Below are positions 1 to 6,420 of a DNA stretch of 6,420 nt, piece after piece (position 1 is the stretch's first letter; every line of letters starts with the position of its first letter). The position numbers were made by a program, and so were the translations under genes. Below the pieces are notes generated by a model. That model was not told the origin of the DNA, did no database searches, and worked only from the letters and a program-made list of their open reading frames with translations. Source of the stretch: Candidatus Dadabacteria bacterium (GTDB taxonomy: Bacteria > J088). Where the stretch lies: positions 1-6,420 of the forward strand of contig RFIY01000149.1 of NCBI GenBank assembly GCA_003695505.1, in the 5' to 3' direction.

Positions 1-63
1 GAAACGCAGTGCGACGACTGTTCCGCCCTGTGGGATGCGGTCGAGCAACGTGGGTGCGTTCAC
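1..63 (-). CDS. N-terminal 21 codons of a further operon gene (partial)
   Basis: A GTG at 61-63 opens a frame that runs off the window edge and reads MNAPTLLDRIPQGGTVVALR followed by F. Its start overlaps the TGA of the zinc-ribbon gene by four bases (GTGA, 60-63), the same arrangement as at two upstream junctions. That shared arrangement is the main reason to believe it. The Shine-Dalgarno is weak: an AGGG lies about ten bases upstream. The short hydrophobic stretch ending in TVVALRF resembles a first Rossmann beta strand, as at the start of a GT-B glycosyltransferase such as the ADP-heptose family. Twenty-one residues are too few to name it, and that family is only a guess. Confidence 0.55.
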   Translation of the reverse strand, partial: MNAPTLLDRIPQGGTVVALRF

Positions 64-497
64 AGGTTTGAGACCCTGGGTGGCTGCTCGTGTGGTTGCG
101 AGGGGCGCGGCCGACGTGCCGCGGCGCGCCAGATGGGCGGTGTATCGAGCAGGCGCAGCACGGTGATGTCTGCGACGACGGCCAGGGCGCACGCCACCCA
201 GGTCTGCCACGCGCGTTCAACGCCCAGGGCCAGCGCCAGGGCCAGCCAGGCCAGCCACCAGACGGCGGCTTCTACCGCGAAGTCGAGCGGATCAGGTGTT
301 TGCGGTCGAACAGGCAGGCGCACGACTCTGGCGCCGGGGCCGGTATCGTCCCAGACGCTGCGCGCGGCGGCTTTCAGTGACCCGTCGCGCACCGGACCGT
401 GTGTGCTGATCAGCGTCGAGCCACAATGCGGGCAGCGCTCCGGTGGCGTCGTTACCGCGTCAGGCAGGGTGTGCCCACATTCGAGGCAGCGGGTCAC
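60..497 (-). CDS. Small zinc-ribbon membrane protein, function unknown
   Basis: 145 residues. The N-terminus carries two CxxC knuckles, Cys4/Cys7 and Cys22/Cys25, 14 residues apart, which is a typical zinc-ribbon arrangement. A polar linker (about 35-70) follows, then two likely membrane segments at about 73-91 (rich in Trp, Ala and Leu) and 97-115. The tail is basic and Pro/Arg-rich (about 122-145). The likely form is a cytoplasmic zinc ribbon tethered to the inner membrane by a hairpin of two helices. The start is GTG at 495-497; it overlaps the rsmE stop by four bases (GTGA) and has a GGAG Shine-Dalgarno (506-509) eight bases upstream, inside rsmE. This implies translational coupling to rsmE. 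I recognise no named family. The ribbon could bind nucleic acid or protein, or be purely structural. The gene itself is well supported; its role is unknown. Confidence 0.85.
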   Translation of the reverse strand: MTRCLECGHTLPDAVTTPPERCPHCGSTLISTHGPVRDGSLKAAARSVWDDTGPGARVVRLPVRPQTPDPLDFAVEAAVWWLAWLALALALGVERAWQTWVACALAVVADITVLRLLDTPPIWRAAARRPRPSQPHEQPPRVSNL

Positions 498-1153
498 GCG
501 GCCTGCTCCATCGTTCCAAGCGCGACCGCAACCGCCACGGGCGTCCGCAGGATCCAGCGACCAAGTCCGACACGTTGCAGACCAGCAATCTCGTCCTCGA
601 CGAAACCGCCCTCTGGGCCGATGGCGATCGCGCGAATGTCCTGGCCAAACTCGACGAGTGGTCGGCCGCCGGGTGCGCAGACGACGTGCCCCGGCGCGGT
701 CCAGTCAGCACGCAGCTCATCCCACGCCGCACAGTCGGCGAGTCGCGGAAACCATGGGTTGCCGGACTGGGCGCAGCCCGATTCCAGGATGCGCTGCCAG
801 CGGTCGACATTTGGCGGTTTCCGTGCCGCACCGGCATCGCGGCTGCGCCGCGTCAGCATCGGCAGGATTTCTTCGGCGCCCAGTTCCGCGGCGCGACGCA
901 GGCTTTCTTCGTTCGATTCGCGGCTGCCCAGTCCGATCGCGACACGGATGCCGGATGGCCTGAACCGTTCGATGCATTCGATTTCGACCTGATGGTCTCC
1001 ACGCCAGATGCCGCGTGCACGTGTGCCCTGGCCGTCGATGATTCCCACCGCGCGGCCGGGTCGTTCACGTCGCACCGATCGGAGATGGCGAACTTCGGCC
1101 TCGGTCAGCAGCGCAACATGCTCACCGATGGTTTCGGCAATCAACCAGGACAT
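494..1153 (-). CDS. rsmE: 16S rRNA (uracil-1498-N3)-methyltransferase RsmE
   Basis: 219 residues, slightly shorter than the usual 230-250. RsmE is a SPOUT-class, SAM-dependent enzyme that methylates N3 of U1498 in helix 44 of 16S rRNA in the 30S subunit. The N-terminal PUA-like RNA-binding part is seen as HLRSVRRERPG (23-33) followed by IIDGQG (38-43). The SPOUT part has IGLGSRESNEESLRRAAELG (73-92), an AQSGN segment near 128-132 matching the family's EQSGR region, and the SAM-knot signature IGPEGGF (178-184). The last motif is unusual: the family normally ends LGxRILRxETA, but here it reads LGRWILRTPVAVA (197-209), so the Glu-Thr is replaced by Pro-Val. The start is ATG at 1153 with a modest GGAAG (1158-1162) four bases upstream. 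It lies 67 bases after prmA, a common partner, and overlaps the zinc-ribbon gene. Confidence 0.92.
   Translation of the reverse strand: MSWLIAETIGEHVALLTEAEVRHLRSVRRERPGRAVGIIDGQGTRARGIWRGDHQVEIECIERFRPSGIRVAIGLGSRESNEESLRRAAELGAEEILPMLTRRSRDAGAARKPPNVDRWQRILESGCAQSGNPWFPRLADCAAWDELRADWTAPGHVVCAPGGRPLVEFGQDIRAIAIGPEGGFVEDEIAGLQRVGLGRWILRTPVAVAVALGTMEQAA
506..509 (-). promoter_or_regulatory. Shine-Dalgarno for the zinc-ribbon gene, inside rsmE
   Basis: On the minus strand this reads GGAG, eight bases before the GTG at 497. It lies within the last codons of rsmE. It supports the GTG start and reinitiation by ribosomes finishing rsmE. Confidence 0.65.
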
Positions 1154-1185
1154 CGTGCTTCCATTCTATCGCGTCTGGTCTCGGT

Positions 1186-1200
1186 TGCCCGGAGCGGGCA
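1186..1200 (-). other. Short stem-loop between prmA and rsmE
   Basis: A perfect six-base-pair inverted repeat, TGCCCG/CGGGCA, around a three-base loop, in the 67-base gap between prmA and rsmE. No T-run follows on the minus strand, so it does not look like an intrinsic terminator. It may affect mRNA stability or processing, or be a chance GC-rich palindrome. Confidence 0.35.
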
Positions 1201-1220
1201 CGGCGGTGGTGGGATCGGCG

Positions 1221-2174
1221 TCAGATACGCTCGAAGACCAGCGCGCACCAGTCGTCTTCGTGCAGGGCGCCGACGAACGTGAGTGGGCCATCGAGGAATT
1301 CGTCCTTGATCCAGGCGCCCTGGTTGCGAAGCAGTCCGCTTAGAATCAGCACCCCATCGGGCGCCAGGCGGTCGATCAGGTGTTGCTTGTTGGCGAGCAG
1401 GGTCTCGGCGACGATGTTGGCGATCACGACATCGAAACGTTCGATCAGGTCTTCGAGGTGTTCGTCGCTGATTTCGACCTGTTTTTTCATGCTGTTGCGC
1501 GCGACATTGTTGGTTGCCGACGCGACGGCCTGGGCATCGACGTCGATGCCGAGCACGCGCGGAACCCCCAGGCGGCCGGCGGCCAGCGCGAGGATGCCCG
1601 AGCCGGTACCGACGTCAAGCAACGAAAACACCTTGCGTGGGGGCCGGTCGTCGGACGGGAACAGAACTTCGGATTCGAGGGCGCGGATGCACAGTTTTGT
1701 GCTGGGGTGTTTTCCGGTGCCGAATGCGATGCCCGGATCGAGGATCACCGGCGTAATACCCGGGGGGACTGGGCCACTTTCCCAGGACGGACGTACCATG
1801 ATCCGTTCCGAAATCTGAATCGGCTGAAAAAACTTTTTCCAGCTGACGTTCCAGTCGGCCACTTCCGGCGTGGACTGGTCGAGAACGGGTGGCTCGCTGA
1901 GTGGAAAGAGCGTGGCGACTTCGTCGAGATAGGTGTGCAGCCGCGCTTCGAGGTGCGCAAATTCGTCGGTGGGAAAGTAGGCCCGCACCCAGAGCCAGCC
2001 CATCCGGCGGCGATCGTAGAAGCGATCTCCAGGCGCCACGTCTTCGATGACGACACCGTTGCTGCCCTCGTCAATCAGAAAATTCGCGATCGCCTCGACC
2101 AGCTCGGGCGGGGTGCACAGGCTGATTTCGATCCATTGCGGGGACTCGATGACGGGTTGAGCATCTTGCGACAT
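1221..2174 (-). CDS. prmA: Ribosomal protein L11 methyltransferase PrmA
   Basis: 317 residues, a little longer than the typical 290-310. PrmA is a cytoplasmic SAM-dependent enzyme that trimethylates amino groups of ribosomal protein L11. An N-terminal substrate-recognition domain (about 12-95) is followed by the family linker WNVSWKKFF (108-116) and RPSWE (128-132). The methyltransferase domain starts at the PrmA signature DPGIAFGTGKHPST (146-159), where the usual Thr of GTGTHP is Lys155. It continues with the SAM-binding glycine loop LLDVGTGSGIL (185-195), the acidic GIDVD (209-213) and the catalytic-face motif ANIVAETL (252-259). The ATG start at 2174 has a TGGAG Shine-Dalgarno (2182-2186) seven bases upstream. 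It heads the block prmA-rsmE-zinc ribbon and is separated from gmd by a 132-base gap with possible regulatory structure. Confidence 0.96.
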   Translation of the reverse strand: MSQDAQPVIESPQWIEISLCTPPELVEAIANFLIDEGSNGVVIEDVAPGDRFYDRRRMGWLWVRAYFPTDEFAHLEARLHTYLDEVATLFPLSEPPVLDQSTPEVADWNVSWKKFFQPIQISERIMVRPSWESGPVPPGITPVILDPGIAFGTGKHPSTKLCIRALESEVLFPSDDRPPRKVFSLLDVGTGSGILALAAGRLGVPRVLGIDVDAQAVASATNNVARNSMKKQVEISDEHLEDLIERFDVVIANIVAETLLANKQHLIDRLAPDGVLILSGLLRNQGAWIKDEFLDGPLTFVGALHEDDWCALVFERI

Positions 2175-2181
2175 GCGTGCG

Positions 2182-2186
2182 CTCCA
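2182..2186 (-). promoter_or_regulatory. Shine-Dalgarno for prmA
   Basis: Reads TGGAG on the minus strand, seven bases before the ATG at 2174. This is good spacing and fixes the start. Confidence 0.7.
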
Positions 2187-2192
2187 GTACAG

Positions 2193-2224
2193 GGCCGGGT
2201 CTGCCGATCCGCAGACCGCCGACC
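2193..2224 (-). other. Stem-loop in the prmA leader
   Basis: A perfect seven-base-pair inverted repeat, GGTCTGC/GCAGACC (2198-2204 with 2211-2217), around a six-base loop. As minus-strand RNA it can extend by five more pairs, one of them G-U, across a two-base bulge. It ends about seven bases upstream of the prmA Shine-Dalgarno. No T-run follows, so it is not a canonical terminator. It could be a leader regulatory structure or part of a processing site; its function is inferred only from position. Confidence 0.4.
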
Positions 2225-2250
2225 GGGGATTCTCGCGTTTTGGTGAAACC

Positions 2251-2259
2251 TATATGTTA
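2251..2259 (-). promoter_or_regulatory. Weak -10-like element upstream of prmA
   Basis: A small AT-rich island in GC-rich surroundings reads TAACATATA on the minus strand, with overlapping -10-like hexamers TAACAT and CATATA. No convincing -35 sits 16-18 bases upstream. It is offered only because prmA is preceded by the one large gap and may have its own promoter. The element also overlaps one arm of the stem-loop at 2254-2296. Confidence 0.2.
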
Positions 2260-2296
2260 GCAAGACGGGGGCGATGCAGTCCACAATCTTGCACAT
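2254..2296 (-). other. Imperfect stem-loop just after gmd
   Basis: Ten bases past the gmd stop, the minus strand has ATGT then GCAAGAT, which can pair with GTCTTGC then ACAT further on (seven pairs including one G-U, a two-base TA bulge, then four pairs). The loop is about 25 bases and partly self-complementary. Only a broken T-tract follows, so it is not a textbook intrinsic terminator. It could still protect the gmd 3' end or attenuate transcription into prmA. Confidence 0.35.
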
Positions 2297-2306
2297 GGTC
2301 GAACGA

Positions 2307-3356
2307 TTATGTGCCGTTACGGTCCAGTTCGTCGAGATCGGCACGCATCATATCAGCGACCAGATCTGCAAAACCGTAGCGCGGCGCCCAGCCCAGCAAT
2401 TCGCGCGCCTTGCTCGCATCTCCAACCAGAACATCGACCTCGGTCGGCCGGAAGTAGCGGGGGTCGACGCGTACGACGATGTCTCCGGTGTCCGTGCGAC
2501 GTCCGATCTCGTCACGACCACTGCCTTCCCAGACGATCTCGATCTCGACGAAGCGAAAGGCGGCTTCAGCGAATTCCCGGACGGTATGGGCCTCGCCTGT
2601 TGCCAGCACGTAATCCGACGGGATGTCGGCCTGGACGATGCGCCACATGCCTTCGACGTAATCCCGTGCGTGGCCCCAGTCCCGCCGTGCGTCGAGATTT
2701 CCAAGGAACAGCTCTCGCTGCCGGCCCCGTGCAATCCGGGCGACCGCGCGGGTGATTTTGCGGGTTACGAAGGTCTCGCCGCGAATCGGCGACTCGTGGT
2801 TGAAGAGAATGCCGTTCGAGGCGTGCATCCCATACGCTTCACGGTAATTCACCGTAATCCAGTAGGCGTAGAGCTTGGCGGCGGCGTAGGGCGAACGTGG
2901 CTGGAACGGCGTGTGCTCATTCTGCGGAATCTCGGGGCTGTTGCCGTAGAGTTCGCTGGTTGATGCCTGGTAAAAACGGGTCGTTTCGGTCAGGCCAAGA
3001 ATGCGCATCGCCTCGAGCAGGCGCAGGGTGCCGAGGGCGTCCGCATTGGCGGTGTATTCCGGTGTTTCGAATGAGACGCGGACATGGCTTTGTGCCGCAA
3101 GGTTGTAGATTTCGTCCGGCCGCACCTCCTGGACGATGCGAATCAGATTGGTCGCGTCGGTCAGGTCTCCGTAGTGCAGGAAAAATCGTGCGCCAGGTTC
3201 ATGTGGATCCTGATAGAGGTGGTCGATCCGGGCTGTATTGAACGACGACGAGCGCCGCTTGATGCCGTGAACCGTATAGCCTTTTTCCAGCAACAGTTCG
3301 GCAAGATAGGCGCCGTCCTGGCCGGTGACGCCGGTGATCAGGGCAACCTTGCTCAT
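2307..3356 (-). CDS. gmd: GDP-mannose 4,6-dehydratase Gmd
   Basis: 349 residues, within the family's usual range. Gmd is a cytoplasmic, NADP-dependent extended short-chain dehydrogenase that converts GDP-D-mannose to GDP-4-keto-6-deoxy-D-mannose, the branch point to GDP-L-fucose, GDP-D-rhamnose and GDP-perosamine. Seen: the cofactor loop [12 protein letters not shown] (7-18), the Gmd hallmark [15 protein letters not shown] (34-48), NLAAQSHV (85-92), and the catalytic set Thr133 and Glu135 (in STSELYG) with Tyr157 and Lys161 (YxxxK). The substrate region follows as [18 protein letters not shown] (184-201) and [16 protein letters not shown] (218-233). I chose ATG 3356 over the in-frame start 33 codons upstream because the cofactor motif begins right after it and AGGAG (3364-3368) lies seven bases upstream. 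The ATG overlaps the manA stop by four bases (ATGA), so the two are likely translationally coupled. The end product needs an enzyme outside the window. Confidence 0.97.
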   Translation of the reverse strand: MSKVALITGVTGQDGAYLAELLLEKGYTVHGIKRRSSSFNTARIDHLYQDPHEPGARFFLHYGDLTDATNLIRIVQEVRPDEIYNLAAQSHVRVSFETPEYTANADALGTLRLLEAMRILGLTETTRFYQASTSELYGNSPEIPQNEHTPFQPRSPYAAAKLYAYWITVNYREAYGMHASNGILFNHESPIRGETFVTRKITRAVARIARGRQRELFLGNLDARRDWGHARDYVEGMWRIVQADIPSDYVLATGEAHTVREFAEAAFRFVEIEIVWEGSGRDEIGRRTDTGDIVVRVDPRYFRPTEVDVLVGDASKARELLGWAPRYGFADLVADMMRADLDELDRNGT

Positions 3357-4345
3357 CGGGAAGCTCCTGGCTTGTTCGTGGCCGCATGTTTCGATTCGTT
3401 TCCATTGGCGGGTCTCCGGCAGCCCTCCGGTCGAGGAGTTGCGATGGCCCAACATCCGGCATCGAGCGTGATGCGGTTCGACGGTGGTACCAGGAATGTC
3501 GTGCCGACCGGTTCGTTGTCTCCGCTGTCGAGCCGTGTCACGATCTGGCAGACGTCGGCGACGTTTCTATACGTCTCTTCGTGATCGGCGTGATGCAGGA
3601 AGCAGTGATAAGGTGGCATTTCGGTGACGAGCGCATCCGTTTCACTGTCGATGTCCAGCCAGCGTCGCCACGATGGATTCGCGGCTGCCGTGTCGCTGAC
3701 GTCTCGGGCTCGGTCGAGGTGAATCGGACGGCCGCGACCAAAATCGTAGATGCGGTAGGTCAGGTCCGAGCGCTGCTGGACTTCGTAGAGGATGATGCCG
3801 GGTCCGATCGTGTGAATCGTGCCCGCCGGGACGTCGATCACCGACCCCCGGCGAACGGGTACGGGTTCGAGCAGGTCCAGGATCGCCGGCGAATCGAATG
3901 CGTCGATCAACCCGTCGGACGGGTTGGCGCGTGCGCCGTGGTAGACGACGGCATCCGGGGCGGCTTCAAGCACCAGCCACGATTCCGTCTTGCCGCGCCC
4001 TCCGGGTCCACCCTCGACGGCGCGTGCGTAGGTATCGGAGGGGTGTACCTGGACCGAAGGGGCCTCACGGGTGTCGATCAGCTTGATGACAATCGGCAGC
4101 TCCGGTCCACAGGCCGCGACGAGCGGTTGGCCGAGCATGCCTTCGGGGTCGGCAGCGATCCATTCAGCCAGCGTGCGCTGCTGACCGTCGTCTGCCGTCG
4201 CCACGGAATCCGCAGCGGCGCACCAGATTTCGCCGACGGGTCCGTCGATGTCGATGCCAAGCATCGACACGAGCCGTCGCCCACCCCAGACACGAGGCAC
4301 AGCGCGCGGTAAAAGCTGAACGGTGCGACCGAGCGGGCGACTCAC
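3353..4345 (-). CDS. manA: Mannose-6-phosphate isomerase, class I short form (ManA)
   Basis: 330 residues, close to the short Bacillus-type class I enzymes (about 315) rather than the roughly 390-residue enterobacterial form. It interconverts fructose-6-phosphate and mannose-6-phosphate, using a zinc ion in a cupin fold. Seen: WGGRRL (20-25), GEIW (38-41), the metal motif VQVHPSD with Gln99 and His101 (98-104), GKTESW with metal ligand Glu121 (118-123), PAGTIHTIG with His178 (173-181), and [17 protein letters not shown] (188-204) containing the conserved Arg198. The GTG at 4345 is the first usable start after an in-frame stop and gives the expected short lead to WGGRRL, but no clear Shine-Dalgarno precedes it. 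It overlaps gmd by four bases, which links it to GDP-mannose-derived sugar synthesis. No fused mannose-1-phosphate guanylyltransferase domain is present. Confidence 0.94.
   Translation of the reverse strand: MSRPLGRTVQLLPRAVPRVWGGRRLVSMLGIDIDGPVGEIWCAAADSVATADDGQQRTLAEWIAADPEGMLGQPLVAACGPELPIVIKLIDTREAPSVQVHPSDTYARAVEGGPGGRGKTESWLVLEAAPDAVVYHGARANPSDGLIDAFDSPAILDLLEPVPVRRGSVIDVPAGTIHTIGPGIILYEVQQRSDLTYRIYDFGRGRPIHLDRARDVSDTAAANPSWRRWLDIDSETDALVTEMPPYHCFLHHADHEETYRNVADVCQIVTRLDSGDNEPVGTTFLVPPSNRITLDAGCWAIATPRPEGCRRPANGNESKHAATNKPGASR
3364..3368 (-). promoter_or_regulatory. Shine-Dalgarno deciding the gmd start
   Basis: Reads AGGAG on the minus strand, seven bases before ATG 3356 and inside the 3' end of manA. 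It is the strongest ribosome binding site in the window and favours the short gmd start. Confidence 0.75.
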
Positions 4346-4408
4346 GCAGCGGAAATGGGGTGCAAAGAAATCATTCGTTGTATTCTAGCCGCGTGCGCAA
4401 GAGATGCG
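4346..4408 (-). other. 63-base gap between the dehydratase gene and manA
   Basis: This gap separates the TAA of the dehydratase gene from the manA GTG. It contains a TAGAAT that matches a -10 box at five of six positions, but the region 16-18 bases upstream has no -35-like hexamer. There is no strong hairpin and no clear Shine-Dalgarno. I see no reliable regulatory site in it. Confidence 0.3.
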
Positions 4409-6276
<1,868 letters not shown>

Positions 6277-6280
<4 letters not shown>

Positions 6281-6420
6281 GCGGTGGACTCCGCAGATGG
6301 ATGTGGCGGTGGCTCGTCCGATCTGGCGACCAGGTACAGACAGTGCCCGATCATCACAAACCAGAAAATGGCCGGTTCGCCGTCAAAAAAATTCGTTTCC
6401 GCCAGACCCGTGACGAAGAA
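6277..6420 (-). CDS. C-terminal 47 codons of a probable O-antigen ligase/Wzy-type membrane protein (partial)
   Basis: An open frame enters from the window edge and ends at TGA 6277-6279. It reads FFVTGLAETNFFDGEPAIFW, then a hydrophobic run VMIGHCLYLV and a polar, Pro-rich tail (RSDEPPPHPSAESTA). The G-L-x-E-x-N-x-x-D-x-E pattern directly before the last membrane helix matches what I know of the C-terminal end of O-antigen ligase/polymerase (Wzy_C-like) proteins. Such proteins are multi-spanning inner-membrane enzymes that polymerise or transfer undecaprenyl-linked glycan in the periplasm. The stop overlaps the start of the WbpM/PglF-type gene (GTGA), consistent with one polysaccharide operon. 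The frame is solid because of this junction; the family call rests on a short segment. Confidence 0.6.
6289..6292 (-). promoter_or_regulatory. Shine-Dalgarno for the dehydratase gene
   Basis: Reads GGAG on the minus strand, eight bases before GTG 6280 and inside the last codons of the upstream gene. It supports the GTG start and translational coupling. Confidence 0.6.

Noticed and set aside
133-963. Long open frames on the plus strand antisense to the zinc-ribbon gene and rsmE.
   Set aside because: Arg/Ser/Ala-rich translations with no recognisable motif, typical shadows of GC-rich genes. The minus-strand frames carry clear family motifs.
1380-2246. A 288-codon plus-strand frame antisense to prmA.
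   Set aside because: prmA on the opposite strand has all its family signatures. The plus frame shows none and has no ribosome site.
3357-3455. An in-frame 33-codon N-terminal extension of gmd.
   Set aside because: It lies entirely within manA. The NADP-binding loop begins right after ATG 3356, and the best ribosome site of the window is placed for that ATG.
3386-4312. A 308-codon plus-strand frame antisense to manA.
   Set aside because: It mirrors manA codons, has no recognisable domain, and manA is well supported.
4337-4347. An identical 11-base string, gcgactcacgc, at the manA start (4337-4347) and the dehydratase start (6272-6282).
   Set aside because: Both genes happen to begin GTG AGT CGC. 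The similarity stops there, so it is best read as coincidence rather than a repeat or regulatory site.
4383-4388. A TAGAAT (minus strand) as a promoter -10 for manA; another at about 1164-1169 before rsmE.
   Set aside because: Neither has a credible -35 at 16-18 bases, and single -10-like hexamers occur by chance.

Overview
The window is GC-rich bacterial DNA in which every supportable gene lies on the minus strand, so the reading order runs from high to low coordinates. The content (a probable O-antigen ligase/polymerase end, a membrane-bound WbpM/PglF-type nucleotide-sugar dehydratase, mannose-6-phosphate isomerase and GDP-mannose 4,6-dehydratase) points to a Gram-negative bacterium making a surface polysaccharide. 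The sequence alone does not fix the phylum; a proteobacterial or Desulfobacterota-like lineage is a guess.

Region 1 (6420 down to about 2307) is the end of a surface-polysaccharide locus. It holds the last 47 codons of a membrane protein resembling the O-antigen ligase/Wzy family, a 623-residue WbpM/PglF/CapD-type dehydratase, a short-form class I ManA and Gmd. ManA interconverts fructose-6-phosphate and mannose-6-phosphate. Gmd converts GDP-mannose to GDP-4-keto-6-deoxymannose, the precursor of GDP-fucose, GDP-D-rhamnose and GDP-perosamine. The enzymes between them (phosphomannomutase, GDP-mannose pyrophosphorylase) and the final reductase or aminotransferase are not in the window.

Region 2 (2306 to 2175) is the only sizeable gap between genes. 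It has two potential RNA stem-loops and a weak -10-like element, and probably separates the sugar genes from a housekeeping block.

Region 3 (2174 down to 1) is a translation-apparatus modification block: prmA (ribosomal protein L11 methyltransferase), rsmE (16S rRNA m3U1498 methyltransferase), a small uncharacterised zinc-ribbon membrane protein, and the first 21 codons of one further gene.

Four of the junctions are 4-base start/stop overlaps (GTGA or ATGA), which suggests translational coupling in long operons. There is no sign of phage, insertion sequence, CRISPR array, tRNA or rRNA. I see no new system. The points most worth a second look are an unusual C-terminal motif in RsmE, the zinc-ribbon protein coupled to it, and the structured gap between gmd and prmA.
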